A stretch of DNA of 64,000 nucleotides, taken from the NCBI RefSeq assembly GCF_000344685.1, contig NW_006920416.1:806712-870711 (forward strand), in the 5' to 3' direction. Below, in pieces: positions 34,442-47,400 of the stretch. The DNA comes from Gloeophyllum trabeum ATCC 11539. Taxonomy: Eukaryota > Basidiomycota > Agaricomycetes > Gloeophyllales > Gloeophyllaceae. Numbering within the stretch: position 1 is the stretch's first letter; every line of letters starts with the position of its first letter. The position numbers were made by a program, and so were the translations under genes. The notes beneath the pieces are model-generated. The model was not told the DNA's origin and did no database searches. It worked only from the letters and a program-made list of their open reading frames with translations.

Positions 34442-35423
34442 ATCTCCGAGTCGTCGCGTCCTTGCTTTTAGGTTAAGATTTTGAGTTTGCTTTCGCTGTT
34501 TTCCCGTTGCTCAGTGATCGGACCGTTGTAAGCACGTCACCTCCCATTCCGAAGAAGTCCTCGTCAATGTAGTCCTAATGTATGTTCCTCCATGTATCAT
34601 GATGAGCCTCCAGATATGAATCTCCGTGACATGCCGCACGTCCAACGGATTCAGTTGACGCCATCCTGCGCTCCGTGCTCACTCGAGGCTTTCTCCACCG
34701 CCCGGACCGGATCATGTGCAGAAAATATCCGCTATATTAAAATTGATACATCCCCCGGGGTAGGTACACGGGGATAAAGCGTTTGACTTGCAGCACGTAC
34801 GCAGCGTGCTGCACTAAGTATACGAGCACCATCTGGTTAGTGGCGTATACGTCTCTCTTCTCCGGGTGCTCTTGCGTGGCTCATGTCTTCACGGAAAGGC
34901 TTATTACCTGGTCCAAGAACCTCGACATTGAAGCTCGTGTTACCCTGATGTTTTGCATGTCCCACGATCCCTCCCTCTTTCATTCGCCCCATGGCGTAAC
35001 CCCGGTTCTCCCCTGCTTTCCCCAGCACAGCAGACTTAATATCAAGACCATCACATGCCCAGCATCTCCAGCTCTGACAGTTACCAATCCTCGGCTATGC
35101 GCATGACGCATTCCTACGGACGCATGTTCAACGGCAGAATACCGAGTCCATGACCTCCTCGGTGGTTGCATGTTGTTTCCGCTCACTGGGAATGAGAGCT
35201 TTGCGCTGTCGATCCCCCGATATGCACCGGCTCTAAAACTTTCTTCTCCGGGAACATCATGCTCAACATGAATGAGCTTTTAAAGCTCTTTTGTCCCCTC
35301 GGGACGCCCATTGTCGCCTTTCTGCATGATCACATAAAGACACCGCGTTGCTCTTGATTGCAGCATCGCACATCCGGACGAAGCTCGAGCTCGGCGAAAC
35401 ACCTCCCTCCACCGCGTACGCCC
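34442..35423. other. Intergenic, about 1 kb
   Basis: No gene with support. Short frames on both strands show no recognisable domain. Confidence 0.5.
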
Positions 35424-36014
35424 ATGATGGCGCTCTCGTGCCCCGTAAGTACTGTTCTCCTCCACAAATGCTTCGGCCGCTCTAACTTCGTTTGTCGTAT
35501 CCAGCAGCAGAGCGCCATTCCAATCAGCCGTTCGGAGAGCTTCGGCCTCTGCGACCGCATGCCACCGCCAATCGACATGAGCTGGCGCGCCCCTGACCCG
35601 GACATACCACTCGCGGTATGTCTCCGCATCTCCCAGGTCCACTCCCTCTCCCCGCGCGCTAGGCATTGGGCCATTTTCTGGGACGTCCCCTACCAAGACC
35701 GGAACATCCGCGCGAACCGCATCCTCCACGTCGTCGCCGACCGCGGGAAGAAGCTATACGTCAACTGGGGGCCGCTGACCAAATTCGTGAGCGACGACGA
35801 CCGGAGGAGCTCGAGAGAGCTTGTCCTCGGCGTCGTGGACCTGACGCGGCGGCGGCAGTTGGAGGTCGTCGCGACGCATACTCCGGTTTGTTCCGGCGAC
35901 CAGGAGTGGAACGGACAAGACTGGGTCAAGGCTGTCTTGCGAGAGGCGGTTCTCCTTGGCCTGCTCTCGAAGGATAGCGTTGCGAGCGTCCTTGTCGCTG
36001 CCCAAGCTTTCTGA
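35424..36014 (+). CDS. DUF6914-like hypothetical protein
   Basis: Two exons (35424-35444 and 35505-36014; 60-nt in-phase intron) give 176 residues. The pattern RHWAIFWDV, a middle region with LYVNWG, and GQDWVKAVLREAVLLGLL near the end resembles the small Agaricomycete family DUF6914, where HWAIF and a Q-x-W-V motif are conserved. No function is known. The first exon encodes only MMALSCP and is the weakest part; a start at the Met of MSWRAP (35578) is an alternative. Confidence 0.6.
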   Translation: MMALSCPVSTVLLHKCFGRSNFVCRIQQQSAIPISRSESFGLCDRMPPPIDMSWRAPDPDIPLAVCLRISQVHSLSPRARHWAIFWDVPYQDRNIRANRILHVVADRGKKLYVNWGPLTKFVSDDDRRSSRELVLGVVDLTRRRQLEVVATHTPVCSGDQEWNGQDWVKAVLREAVLLGLLSKDSVASVLVAAQAF

Positions 36015-38076
36015 ACATATCCGATACCCTATGAGATTTACGGTCTGCCACTCGTTTTCGCGCTGTTCCAGAGATGCTGATCCTGTCTTCATGCGCAGGA
36101 CTTGTTATTGAACATTCCTTGCCTCCTCATTTATTGTTATTTTCTTTATTACTTCGCATCCTGTTAGCCCTGGTTTGTATCCCTTTCCTTGCGCTGTGTT
36201 TTCGACGGGTTGAAAAGGGAGTTTCCCATTAATTGCTTTTCTGCAGCTGGTTGTCGCCTACGTGGAATATAATCGCACAATTCGGAGAACGAGCGTCGTA
36301 GTCACCTACTGAAGGCTGGAGATCTTCCCAAACCCTAAACAGTGTAAAAAATTCGTATAATCCATTTTCGTATGCTTTGTCTCCCCAGTTGTTCTCATGA
36401 AGAAAGGTTCTGAGAGGCTAAATGAGGCATTCAACAGTAGGTCTGCGTTTTGCGCACGATGCATATAGTCATCCGGACTTCACTGAACAATCCGGTGGCA
36501 CTAAGAAAATATCGATCGGGTGATACGGGTCACCCTTCTGCAACTGCTTTCTGACTTCGGCTGGTGGAAGTCGTGTCTCACCCATCTCTCGCTGCTAAGA
36601 ACGTTTCGGTGATGGCGGAGTCTTTCAGGTATTTGATTGAGTCTGCATTGCGAGCGCGATAACGCTGCTATAAGCCGCATTTTACAAAATACGGAAATCC
36701 TGAACTTAGAAAACAGGTACGTCAGGTGTTACACTGGTGTATCAGGGATCGTCATTCAGATACCTACACACTTATGGCTGCATGTAGAGCTTGTGTATCC
36801 TCGTCATCTCTTGCAAACCCACCTCTCGACAAAGTTCGCAGTTTCATCATTCCCACGGATTGCGCCATACAAAGGCTACAGTCGCAACGCGAAGTGGTAA
36901 TAAGCAAGGTCTCAAGCTCAACGGACGCGTGCATGCCATCGCCGCCAACATCGGACTCGGCCTCGAAATGACTGCCGTATGTCTTCCCTTAATTCAATTC
37001 CGGTATGCAGCAGATAACCAGATGACTGAATGAGCAATGCCGCGACGCCGCCGGGATTGCTGGAAAATAGGCGCCCGGGTGTGATGTGATAGTCATACCG
37101 AGGGATGTCACGTCACAGTAGGTTCGTTTTGCCACCGAACAAAAGCGAGGCAAGTACTGATTTTACAGGGCAAATATTACTCGTATTGTGCAGGTGAGAC
37201 ATTTCAGACCTCGATATATTTCTCTATTGTATTGATTTCTCAGCTTGAAAGAAAAGGCATACTAGACTTGAAAATGTCACTCAGCCCGATGAGGCGGTTC
37301 AGACCCCTTTGCGTGGAGGGTTCTGGTCAGAAGCAGGCTTCCGGCTCACTGACCGTTGATTCCCCGCAAAGAAACTGCGCGCTGCCAAGCTGAGTGGCAA
37401 GATGCTGTTGGCATGGTGCTGTGCTGCGTGCCGGTTGCGGCACGGGAGAGCCAAAGGCTGCCCTTGCTAGCCGCGTTCTAAAAGCGGTGGCTACTGCATC
37501 ACTCAATTATATCTCGGTCTCCCTCTTTGATTGCTGGAACCAAGCTGTGGTTTTGAGACATCAAGCAGTCTTTGTCTTCTGCGGTCAACAGAAGCTCCTC
37601 CCTGGCCTGCTGACGGAACGACGCGCAACTCGGATCCAAGGCGGTCTAAGCTAGACGTTCCTGACGACCATCTTGCTCTTTGATCTATCCAAGCGCAAGA
37701 CTTAACTCAATGCACTCGACCAGCTAACTTCCAGTTCTTTCGGGCTAGGTTTCCGCCTGCTCGAGCAACGTACCACGGCATGGCAGCTGCCATTTCATCG
37801 CCCTGGCGCTTGAGGTACCGCGGTAAGGAGTGCTAGCACAACTCCTACGCTTGACGTATTCTCTTTGACATGGTACGTCAAGTGCGCCGTGGTCGTGGCT
37901 AACGACCAGCGTATATAAGACGCGCTCAGATGTGCCGGAGGTCCAGCACCTCATCACCTCTGCTGACTTCTGCCCATCACCTCCTGATACTACCGACCCT
38001 TACCCGCCTCGTCTCCGGAATTACTCTTTCTGTAGCCAAGCACAAATAGGTAAGTGCGGACATGTCCTTGCCATGA
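36015..38076. other. Intergenic, about 2 kb
   Basis: No convincing gene. TATATAA at 37912-37918 lies about 160 bp upstream of the next start codon, and a very short upstream ORF begins at 38062 in the probable leader. Confidence 0.5.
37912..37918 (+). promoter_or_regulatory. TATA box of LRR-like gene
   Basis: TATATAA upstream of the gene starting at 38077. A transcription start near 37940 is inferred, giving a leader of about 130 nt. Confidence 0.5.
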
Positions 38077-40380
38077 ATGTCTCTCAACAACATGACCTCT
38101 AGCGACATACAACTCTCTCCCTTCCCCACTATGGTATCTCTGGATGTTGATGAACGCCATCTGCCCATGCTCACTGAGGGCCACGAGCTTGCTTATAAGC
38201 AGAGCCACTTAGACAGGCTATCTTTCACTGTGACCCCGCTCGTGATAAGGTACTTGCCTCTCGTCGCGGGCTTCATCATGAATTTAGGGCGTATCAAGGA
38301 CCTCACGATAAGATTCCATACGGACCGCGCTCCCTTCACGGACTTCTCTGACACATCCACTCTCAAGAATCAGCTAGATGCGCTGGCTACGTCTCTGAAC
38401 TTTGGCAAAAAGAAAATACAATCCCTGGAGATTCGAGTTTCGGGTCCTGTCGCCCCCTCAATCTGGGAGAGTTTTTTCAGAAAACTCAAGATACCTCAGC
38501 TCAAAGAATTCAAGGCGTCGATCCCTGGCCTGGAATACAAAACCCTGTGTCACGTCCTAGTCATGCATCCCGAGATCAGAGTTATAAGACTCTCTTACGA
38601 CCCCAGAGTCCTACGGCCTGGACTGCTTTGTCCCACGATTCGCGCGAACGTGTATTTCCCGATCCAGGAGCTGTGGTGCCCGCCTCAGACAGTCTCAACC
38701 TTACTGTCGGAGAATCAAAACTGGGACGAGCTATCTGCGATTACACTTGCGCCTGATTATGGGAGTGTTCTACCGGCACAGCATCAATGGGCTCAGTGGC
38801 TTGAGGACTGGAATATCTGCTTGCGTGTCATAGGCGGTCGCTCTCTGACACGCCTCAGATTGGTACTGGGAATCCCGGCTTGCCCGTTTCCTTCCAGCGC
38901 ACCGGCCGTCTCTATCGGAAGCCTGCACGGGGTTGAACANNNNNNNNNNNNNNNNNNNNNNNNNNNNNNNNNNNNNNNNNNNNNNNNNNNNNNNNNNNNN
39001 NNNNNNNNNNNNNNNNNNNNNNNNNNNNNNNNNNNNNNNNNNNNNNNNNNNNNNNNNNNNNNNNNNNNNNNNNNNNNNNNNNNNNNNNNNNNNNNNNNNN
39101 NNNNNNNNNNNNNNNNNNNNNNNNNNNNNNNNNNNNNNNNNNNNNNNNNNNNNNNNNNNNNNNNNNNNNNNNNNNNNNNNNNNNNNNNNNNNNNNNNNNN
39201 NNNNNNNNNNNNNNNNNNNNNNNNNNNNNNNNNNNNNNNNNNNNNNNNNNNNNNNNNNNNNNNNNNNNNNNNNNNNNNNNNNNNNNNNNNNNNNNNNNNN
39301 NNNNNNNNNNNNNNNNNNNNNNNNNNNNNNNNNNNNNNNNNNNNNNNNNNNNNNNNNNNNNNNNNNNNNNNNNNNNNNNNNNNNNNNNNNNNNNNNNNNN
39401 NNNNNNNNNNNNNNNNNNNNNNNNNNNNNNNNNNNNNNNNNNNNNNNNNNNNNNNNNNNNNNNNNNNNNNNNNNNNNNNNNNNNNNNNNNNNNNNNNNNN
39501 NNNNNNNNNNNNNNNNNNNNNNNNNNNNNNNNNNNNNNNNNNNNNNNNNNNNNNNNNNNNNNNNNNNNNNNNNNNNNNNNNNNNNNNNNNNNNNNNNNNN
39601 NNNNNNNNNNNNNNNNNNNNNNNNNNNNNNNNNNNNNNNNNNNNNNNNNNNNNNNNNNNNNNNNNNNNNNNNNNNNNNNNNNNNNNNNNNNNATACCTCA
39701 GCTCAAAGAATTCAAGGCGTCGATCCCTGGCCTGGAATACAAAACCCTGTGTCACGTCCTAGTCATGCATCCCGAGATCAGAGTTATAAGACTCTCTTAC
39801 GACCCCAGAGTCCTACGGCCTGGACTGCTTTGTCCCACGATTCGCGCGAACGTGTATTTCCCGATCCAGGAGCTGTGGTGCCCGCCTCAGACAGTCTCAA
39901 CCTTACTGTCGGAGAATCAAAACTGGGACGAGCTATCTGCGATTACACTTGCGCCTGATTATGGGAGTGTTCTACCGGCACAGCATCAATGGGCTCAGTG
40001 GCTTGAGGACTGGAATATCTGCTTGCGTGTCATAGGCGGTCGCTCTCTGACACGCCTCAGATTGGTACTGGGAATCCCGGCTTGCCCGTTTCCTTCCAGC
40101 GCACCGGCCGTCTCTATCGGAAGCCTGCACGGGGTTGAACACCTGATCTTAGATGTGCGGCACAGTCCCCACCTAATGCATGAAGTACCGGTAAGTACGA
40201 ACATCAGTGACGATTTCGTACCTACTCAGTCTTTGCTTCTAGGAATACCTGAAGGAATGGCTCTCTTCCCTTACAAGAGTACAGAGCGTCACTCTGGAAG
40301 GCCACCCCGAGCTTCGTGACACCAGCCTGGCAGCTTTCCTGAAGATGATGGTTGGCGCCAGAGCCGTAACATGTAGAGCA
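38077..40380 (+). CDS. LRR-like paralogue split by assembly gap
   Basis: The open frame from 38077 runs into a block of 753 N. The 449 bases before the gap (38491-38939) are repeated exactly after it (39693-40141), so the gap is almost certainly false. Joining 38077-38939 to 40142-40191 and, after a 52-nt intron, 40244-40380 gives a continuous protein of about 349 residues ending AVTCRA. It has the same blocks as the two F-box/LRR-like genes, for example FFRKLKIPQLKEFKASIPGL followed by VLVMHPEIRVIRLSY, but the N-terminal F-box is missing: the sequence starts MSLNNMTSSDIQLSPF. Either the F-box exon has been lost or the start is not recognised. Substrate-recognition or a non-SCF role is unknown. 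Confidence 0.6.
38491..38939 (+). repeat. Gap-flanking duplicate, left copy
   Basis: 449 bases identical to 39693-40141 and ending exactly at the N block; best read as overlapping contig ends left unmerged. Confidence 0.9.
38940..39692. other. Assembly gap (753 N)
   Basis: A run of N only. Because both flanks are the same sequence in the same orientation, the true distance is probably zero and the flank is probably single-copy. Confidence 0.95.
39693..40141 (+). repeat. Gap-flanking duplicate, right copy
   Basis: Identical to 38491-38939, offset 1202. It starts immediately after the N block and continues into the 3' part of the gene. Confidence 0.9.
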
Positions 40381-41189
40381 TAGGCATATGAGACCTGGGC
40401 CTGATGGGCCCGGGCTTCGTCTGTAACATGCCTTATATCTTTTCCTTATTCCACAGAGAGAATCTGTTCGCTACCACCTTGTTATGTCTTCCAATATGTA
40501 GCTTATGACTACTTATGAATACGAAGTTCAACACAAACTGCAAGCAGGAGAGTGAGATGATACATCGAATCTCACCAAGCTTACAACAACTTGAAATGCA
40601 AAGGCGCATTCAAAGATATATTCCCAGGAGAGGTACATAACCATGGTGTGTATAGTGATATTACGGATGCAGTGGATGCGATACAAAATATATGAGCGTG
40701 TCAACCAAGCTGAAGTCTCTGGAAGCTGAGCGGAGCATGCTGGCGACTAAGGCAGTTCGGACAGTACTTAGCCTCTGCAGTCCCTACCCCAGTGAATCGA
40801 TTGCCTGCGGAACTCCTCTCCAAGTCCAAGATTTTATGCTCGCAAAACTCGTCAGCGAGCAATTCCCTGAGACATGCGAGCTCGTCTCTCATACTTGGAA
40901 ACGGCGACTTCCACTGCTCAGCTGTGGTCATTCATCGATTTGAGCTGGGAGAAACCAATAATGTTATGGCACCTCCGCAAGTGTGCTCTTGCCAATGGTA
41001 TTATCTTTGCTGCTGCAGGTGGAATCAGCGGGAGACCTTGAACCTCAAGGAAGGTACAGTAGAGCTCGCAATTTCGCGTCTGCTTCTGCATTCCAAACTC
41101 AGCGGCACTGCGCGGTATGGCGCCACGTGTACCCAGCATTTATAAGTTCGCGTCGACTCAGCCGTCACCTTTCTTCAGGCCTTTTGGCC
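40381..41189. other. Intergenic
   Basis: About 800 bp with short frames on both strands (for example a 76-residue minus frame at 40701-40931) and no recognisable domain. Confidence 0.45.
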
Positions 41190-41927
41190 ATGGAGGCCCC
41201 CATCTATTATTCCAAGTCTGAGTTCATAGAAACTGTAAGGCGATAGTACTCCAGCCGTAGTAGTGTCCATACTGACGCGTTTACAGGACACAGGCAACAA
41301 GGTTTCGCGACGCGCTACCATCGCTGGTCCCCAAAATATCATACTGGGCGGGAAGACCGTAATCTCTACGGGTGCTATCATTCGTGGCGACCTGAGGAGA
41401 ACAGGGCCTGGACATGCTGTCGTGATCTCCCTCGGGAGGTACTGCCTGGTTGGGGAGGGTTGTGTGATGAGGTGAGTCGCTGAAGAAAATTTTCATGTGT
41501 TCGTTGGTCGATGTTGATCTTTTCAGGCCGCCGTATAAGACGTACCGCGGGAACTTTAACTACTACCCTATGAAGATAGGAGATCACGTTCATATCGGTG
41601 CCAACTCGGTTGTCGAGGCGGCTACTATAGGGAACCATGTTGAGATCGGTAAAAATTGTGTCATTGTTAGTGACCACTAGGTATCCTTTCTCTCCAAGTC
41701 GTAGTTGACCAGTCCTCGGTATCTAGGGAAAGTTTACCATCATCAAAGACTGCGCGAAGATTGCCGATAATACCGTGATTCCTCCGAATACTGTTATACC
41801 CGCTCTCTCGCACTTTGCCGGTTCGCCGGGGCGATATGTGGAGGACATGCCCGAGTCCACGATGGAAGTTGTTGAAGCACGAACTAAAGGATATTACCGA
41901 CGCTTCATGCCGTTTGAAGGTCGGTAG
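41190..41927 (+). CDS. Dynactin subunit p25 (DCTN5-like)
   Basis: Four exons (41190-41234, 41287-41471, 41527-41665, 41727-41927) give 189 residues; introns are 52, 55 and 61 nt and in phase. The start MEAPIYYSKSEFIET, then GNKVSRRATIAGPQNIILGG, IIRGDLRR, MRPPYKTYRG and IGDHVHIGANSVVEAATIG match p25, a left-handed beta-helix of hexapeptide repeats. Length is close to the 182 residues of the human protein. p25 caps the pointed end of the dynactin Arp filament and is needed for dynein-driven transport of early endosomes in filamentous fungi. Confidence 0.92.
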
Positions 41928-44471
41928 TTTGCGTGGCTTTCACGAAAGCCTCCTACGGGCTGGACGAGATGTTCCCCTCAGTGAGATACCGGGCTGTAAC
42001 AGAGTACGTGATTCGTTTCATGGGCGTCGGGATTATTACATATTACTGAGTGTCTTCGTAGGCTGTATGAAATCGTGAATCCCATGTTAGAGAGACACCA
42101 CGTGCCTGATAGGATATGTTCACGATTCATTGTAGTTCTAATCCAGTCAAGTATGTCTTCTGGTAGTTACTGTCGACAACAGGGCACTGACATCTTGTCT
42201 TTCCACAGCTTATCACTTGTCCTGTTTTGGGCGGCGGCTTGCATGTGTTGTCCAGCGGCTACAGCTCAACGCTCATAGCTGTCGTTGATAATGTGAGTTT
42301 GTCCTCCAAGCCTGGTTTTTCATGATGAATATATGTTGCTGCGTTCTTTCGGAATTATCCTTGACGACACCCAACATTTTAACCCATGTCTTCTGAGCTT
42401 CGTATCGTTCGCCTTTTGTGTCCGACGCTAAATCAATTGCTGTAATCTAGGACTTCGGCCATGACACGGACGTAGATAGGATTGCTCTGATGACGCATTC
42501 AAGTAAGCGTCGTGTTTGTCACTGCATTGGGTCGTGAAGGGTTGCGAGTGCTGCATGATGCATCGATCTAATTATTAACCAGACTCTGATGTGCGTCAAA
42601 GACGTGGAGATGAGTCATGATCACCACCTTCTGATTCCGCAGTGGTTGCATTTTTGGTGGATGGCTGCTTGGCATTGACAACTGCTGACTCGATTACGGA
42701 AGTTCCTCAAGTGCTCTGCAAGGGTTGTGACCGGCGAAAGCTTCCCAGGTGAGTATCGTTTTCGCAATCGCTTCATTAACGAGATGAGAAAGCTTTCAAC
42801 GGCGCACATATGCGTCTCCTATGGAGGCGTTGTGATGACCGTGAAATGTTATGTACCATCAAATTCTGAATTATATCTTGGTTACCCTCTGATTTAACTC
42901 TCCTACTGATATATCTATTTTATTAGTACTGTCGAGCGCGTCTTGTAGCCCGGCCGCACAGTCGGGTGGTCTGCGCTCGGGATGTTTTGTACCACTATTC
43001 AGTAACGTTGTGCTTGTACCTCATCGAGACGGCGCCTAGATTAGATGGGAGTCTGGACGCCTTCTCGATACGGTACAACACTGTCATGAGGACCTCCAAC
43101 CTATCACTCGGTACCATCGAGCGAATGGCCAAAGCTGAAACTGCAATCCTGCGTACTTGCGCCGTACAGACCGCGAGTCTAGCATGTGTCGCAAGGTATT
43201 TCTGGACATTTCTGCCTGCTATCGGGAGGCGATAACGGCGATACCAGCGTATCCCTTTGGAAGGACAGGTCGTGCTTGTGCCAGGTGACTCTCCGGATTC
43301 GTCTGGGTCGTGCAAATGGGTGGGCAGAAACAATGACATCGCCGTCGGACCCCGGACAGCCGTGCCCACGGGGCGTTCTTGTGTGAGTGTTTCGCTTCAT
43401 GTTGTGCTCGGACCCGGCTGCTTGAAGTGTCGATGTGACTCCAAATGAGTGTTTGCTTGGCAACCTGCGTGTTGCTTGCCATGCTTCGGCGTGGCCGGGC
43501 TGTACCGACGTGCCAGTGCCACTGTCAAACGTTGGATGGATGGGTCTTGTAGACGCTACACCCTGCACCTTTGGGCTAATCTGTCCCTCCAGGACAAGCT
43601 GGACATATCCATGTCTCCTTTCTGGTCCTTGCTACCTCTGACTTTGCCAGACTTACATTCTGCAGCGGAGCCTTATCCTCTCCGCGCTGGACGAGGGCTG
43701 AGACAAGCGTTCGGATTGAAAGAATAAAGGCTGCATCCTGTTATCTATATCCTGTATAGTCATCTCTGTAATGGAAGCTCGATTGTAATTAACGAGAAAA
43801 TGCGATAACACTGATCAGGACCTGACGCAGGCCACGCTGTTGTGCGCTTCTCCAAATACCAGTAGAGCCCTCTGGCCTTATGTCAGCCTATTTCAGCCTG
43901 CTCAAGAGTAAGTCGTGCATTGGATTGTATTGGCTCTGCGTGCTGCCTTCGGCGTGGCAGGTCTCACACCCTCTTGCTCGCCTTAGGCTGTGCTTCCCCC
44001 GCGCTCTCCCTCGAAATCGTCTATGTCAATGGGGCAATGTCTAGTAGCTTTTGTCTTCATTCGGTAATATTATGTCAATGATTGGTCAAATTTATCAAAA
44101 TGAGGTGCATTGTCGGTGAGCAGCGTGCAGCATCATTGTGCAGCCGGCGGGGCTAGGGGTGTCCGGGGTCCCGTTTGTGACGCCGAATGTTTTACAGCAG
44201 TCGCACGGCGCCGGGCATACATCTTTCGTCCTTACTATTAGGACTGGATTGAGCGGATCGCTACAGACAGCGTCCGACCGTCTTTCTCGCATCCACTTCC
44301 AACTTGCGACCGTTTGTTCGCCTGCTGGCAGGTCATATTTACGACCGACCCACGCGCGCGACGTACTCTATCTGACAAATCACCGCAAAAACCAAAAATT
44401 CGTGAGTCGTTGTCGATCAGCGGGCGTGCGGCCAATTGCTGACGATTTTTGGCGATTTTATTCTGTCTAGG
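41928..44471. other. Intergenic, about 2.5 kb
   Basis: No gene that I can support. Moderately open frames at 42966-43235 and 43449-43727 (+) lack recognisable domains or consistent splice partners; they could be gene remnants. The last few hundred bases are the promoter and leader of eIF4G. Confidence 0.45.
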
Positions 44472-47400
44472 ATGAGCAAAGTTTCCTCCAGTTCACAATC
44501 GAAGATTCCTCCCCAACTTCCGTCAAAGTCAGCTTGGGCACGGGGACCCCCTCAAAGCACTTCGTCAGCTCCTTCACCGCGAACTCAGTCGCCCGCTCCA
44601 TCGAGCGCAACCCCTCCAGCCACTGCGACCCATTCTAGACGTCCTAGTGCTCTCACTGGTCAGGGTGTGTCGATCAAGGATGGTGTATCTGTACCACGGA
44701 GTAGTGCTAGTGCCGTCAAGCAAGGTAAGACTGCCGGTAGAGATATCTTGCGCAAATGGGCTCATTTTTTCAACAGGTTCATCGGTTACCTTTGGATCGA
44801 TAGACGACGCGTCATCGGCGCCCATCTCCTCCTCCCCCGCCAGTATACCGGCCATCAAGGCCGAAACCGTAAAATCGTTTGGCACGGTTCCCGCGTCGCC
44901 GTCAACGACACAGGCGAATGGCAAGTCGCCAGTAGGGTCCGTACGGACGGCCGCGAACGGCTCGTCAGGCGCGACACACGCGTCAAAGCCCATCAGCAAG
45001 GCCGACATATCCAAACTGTTCCAAAATCCGAGCTCGAATTCCTCGTCGCCCGCTGTATCATCGCCGCCTCCGACGTCCTCTCCCTCTGTAAGACCATCCT
45101 CGTTACCCCAGCAGACGCCGCCTCAAGGCCCGCAGCATCCGCCTTCACAGCCTTCGCAGCTAGGCGCCGGCTCGTATACCCCCTTTACACCAAGCGCACA
45201 ATTTAGAACACCTACGACACCTGCTAATGGACCTGGCCAACCTCCTCGCTCGCCCGTGTCCTTCAGACCGATGACGAACGGGGCTGGGGGCGCTGGCGCT
45301 CGGCCGTCGACGGGTCCCACTTCTCCTCCCGGTCCTCCTCAGGCTATGCCCGCGGCTATGCCTAGCCCTCGTATGACCCCTCACCCGCACCCTGGGACAC
45401 CTGCAGGTTTGCCGCCCGGTACACCCGTCGGCTGGCAGCCTTACTATGTAAGACTTATCTTTTTCCGTAGCGTTTCAGAGCAGACGAACTGATTTGGATA
45501 CCTACAGTACTCGTACATGCCCGGACTCCCTCCGGAACACTACATGCCCCCGTACTCTCCCCATGGCCAGTGGCACATGCCGCCGCAAGGCTTTCCTCCT
45601 CAACAGCATCATCCGCAAAGCCACCTCTCTCATGCTCCTCCTGGTCCACCCGGGCCGCCCCATATTATGCCTATGTCTCCCCGTAATCCCCCTCCGCCAC
45701 TCCAAGGGCCGGGCACCCCCACCCCTGCCCATGCCCTTCCCGCCCAACATCAACCCCCCTCGAGCAGCGCGAGCTCCATCTCCTCTCCTCCCGCGACCCC
45801 CGCTTCCCTCGGACCTGGGCCTCCCACCGGTAACGCGCGACTGAACACGGGTGCCAGCGCATTCGTGCCTAGACAGTCGAAGGTCGTGATCAAGGCCGCA
45901 GACGGCAAGGAGGTGGACTTGCAGGAGCTCAGGAAGCAACAGGCGCAGGCCGGAGGGCCCGTCGCGCCGCCGTCGCCTGCCCCCAGCCCGCGGCGCAACA
46001 TCGTCCGCATGGAAACCGAAGAGGCGAAGAATAAGCGGCTTGCGGAGGAGCGCGAGAAGGAGAGGCTGAAGAAGGAGGAGGAGCGCAGGAAGAAGGAGGA
46101 AGCTGAGGAGAAGGAGAGGAAGGAGCGGGAAGAGGAGGAGCGGAAGAAGAGGGAGGAGGAGAAGGTGAGGCAGGAGGAGGCGCAGAAGAAGAAGGAGGAA
46201 GAGGCGCGGATACGCAAGGAGGCGGAGGAGGAGAAAGAGCGGATACGCAAGGAGGAAGAGGAGAAGGAGCGGTTGAAGAGGGAGGAGGAGGAGCGGATAC
46301 GTAAGGATGAGGAAGAGAAGGAGCGCATCAAGAAGGAGGAGGAACGCGTGCGCCTCGAGGAGGAAGAGCGGATGCGCAAGGCTGAAGAGGAGGAACGGCT
46401 TCGTAAGGAGGAAGAAGAGAAGATGCGCAAGGAGGAGGCCGCGAAGGCTGAGCCTCAGCCGGCGGAAGAGGCCAACCCTCAGGAGCCGGAGATGGAAGAT
46501 GGCGAGGTCAAAGAGGACGCTCCCGCTGCTCAAGAGAGCAAGGAGCCCAAAGATTCCAAGGCGAAGGAGCCCTTACGAATTGACACAGCCCTCTCTTCTC
46601 CAGACGTCAAGCGCCGTCCCGGACCTCTCGACCTATCTGGAGCCCGTCAGGCCACTATCCCGCAACCTCTGCCTTCCGCTCTCGCAACGGCTCGTATCAT
46701 CGAGGACTTGGGTAGCGTCACGTACCCGGAGGGTATCCAGAGCCCCAAGCCTGAGCTCAACGCGAACGCGAAGGGGGGCAAGTTCAGGTTAGCTTTTTCT
46801 TCTTTTCGCTGGGTTTGCTTTCATCTGATGTAATTTATAATAGGTATGACCGTGACTTCTTGCTGCAATTCATGTCGATCTGCAAGGAGAAGCCAGATCA
46901 TCTCCCGCCTTTGGACGCTATCGGATTGGAGCCCGTTGGTCCTGACCACTACATGACCCGAGGTGGCTCCGGGCGAGGTAACAGGTCCTCCTCGATGGGA
47001 ACTCCTCCGCTTATGCGCCAAGCTTCTGTTGGCCTCGGTATCTCCAATTTCGGCAAGCCCGGTGGCTTCGCTATGGGTCAGTTTGCCACTCCGTCAAGCA
47101 AACTCTCGAGTGAGGAGCGTTTCGCCATGGCCAACAGTGGTCGGGGAGGTGCCGCTGGTGCGTCAGCGTTCGGTGGTCGTCCTCCTTCGATGTCGCGTAC
47201 ACCCAGTCAAGGCGGACCAGGGTCTGGCTCAGGACGTACTCGCAGCCATCGCGGGAACAAGAGACCAGAGAAGAATGCTGGAGGTCCCGGCGGTTCCTCA
47301 ATGTCCTCGTTCCAGCACATGCAGCAGAATATGGGACCGCCGCTGGAGCCCGTCGCCCCACTTCAGTCGACTGCTAACCGCTGGACACCTAACAGTCTCA

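Noticed and set aside
38077..39762. 561-residue open frame through the N block
   Set aside because: It is open only because N codons cannot be stops; the flanks are duplicate sequence, so the frame is an assembly artefact.
45502..46533. 343-residue Leu-rich minus-strand frame
   Set aside because: It is the complement of the Glu/Lys/Arg-rich coiled region of eIF4G; the poly-Leu pattern follows from that.
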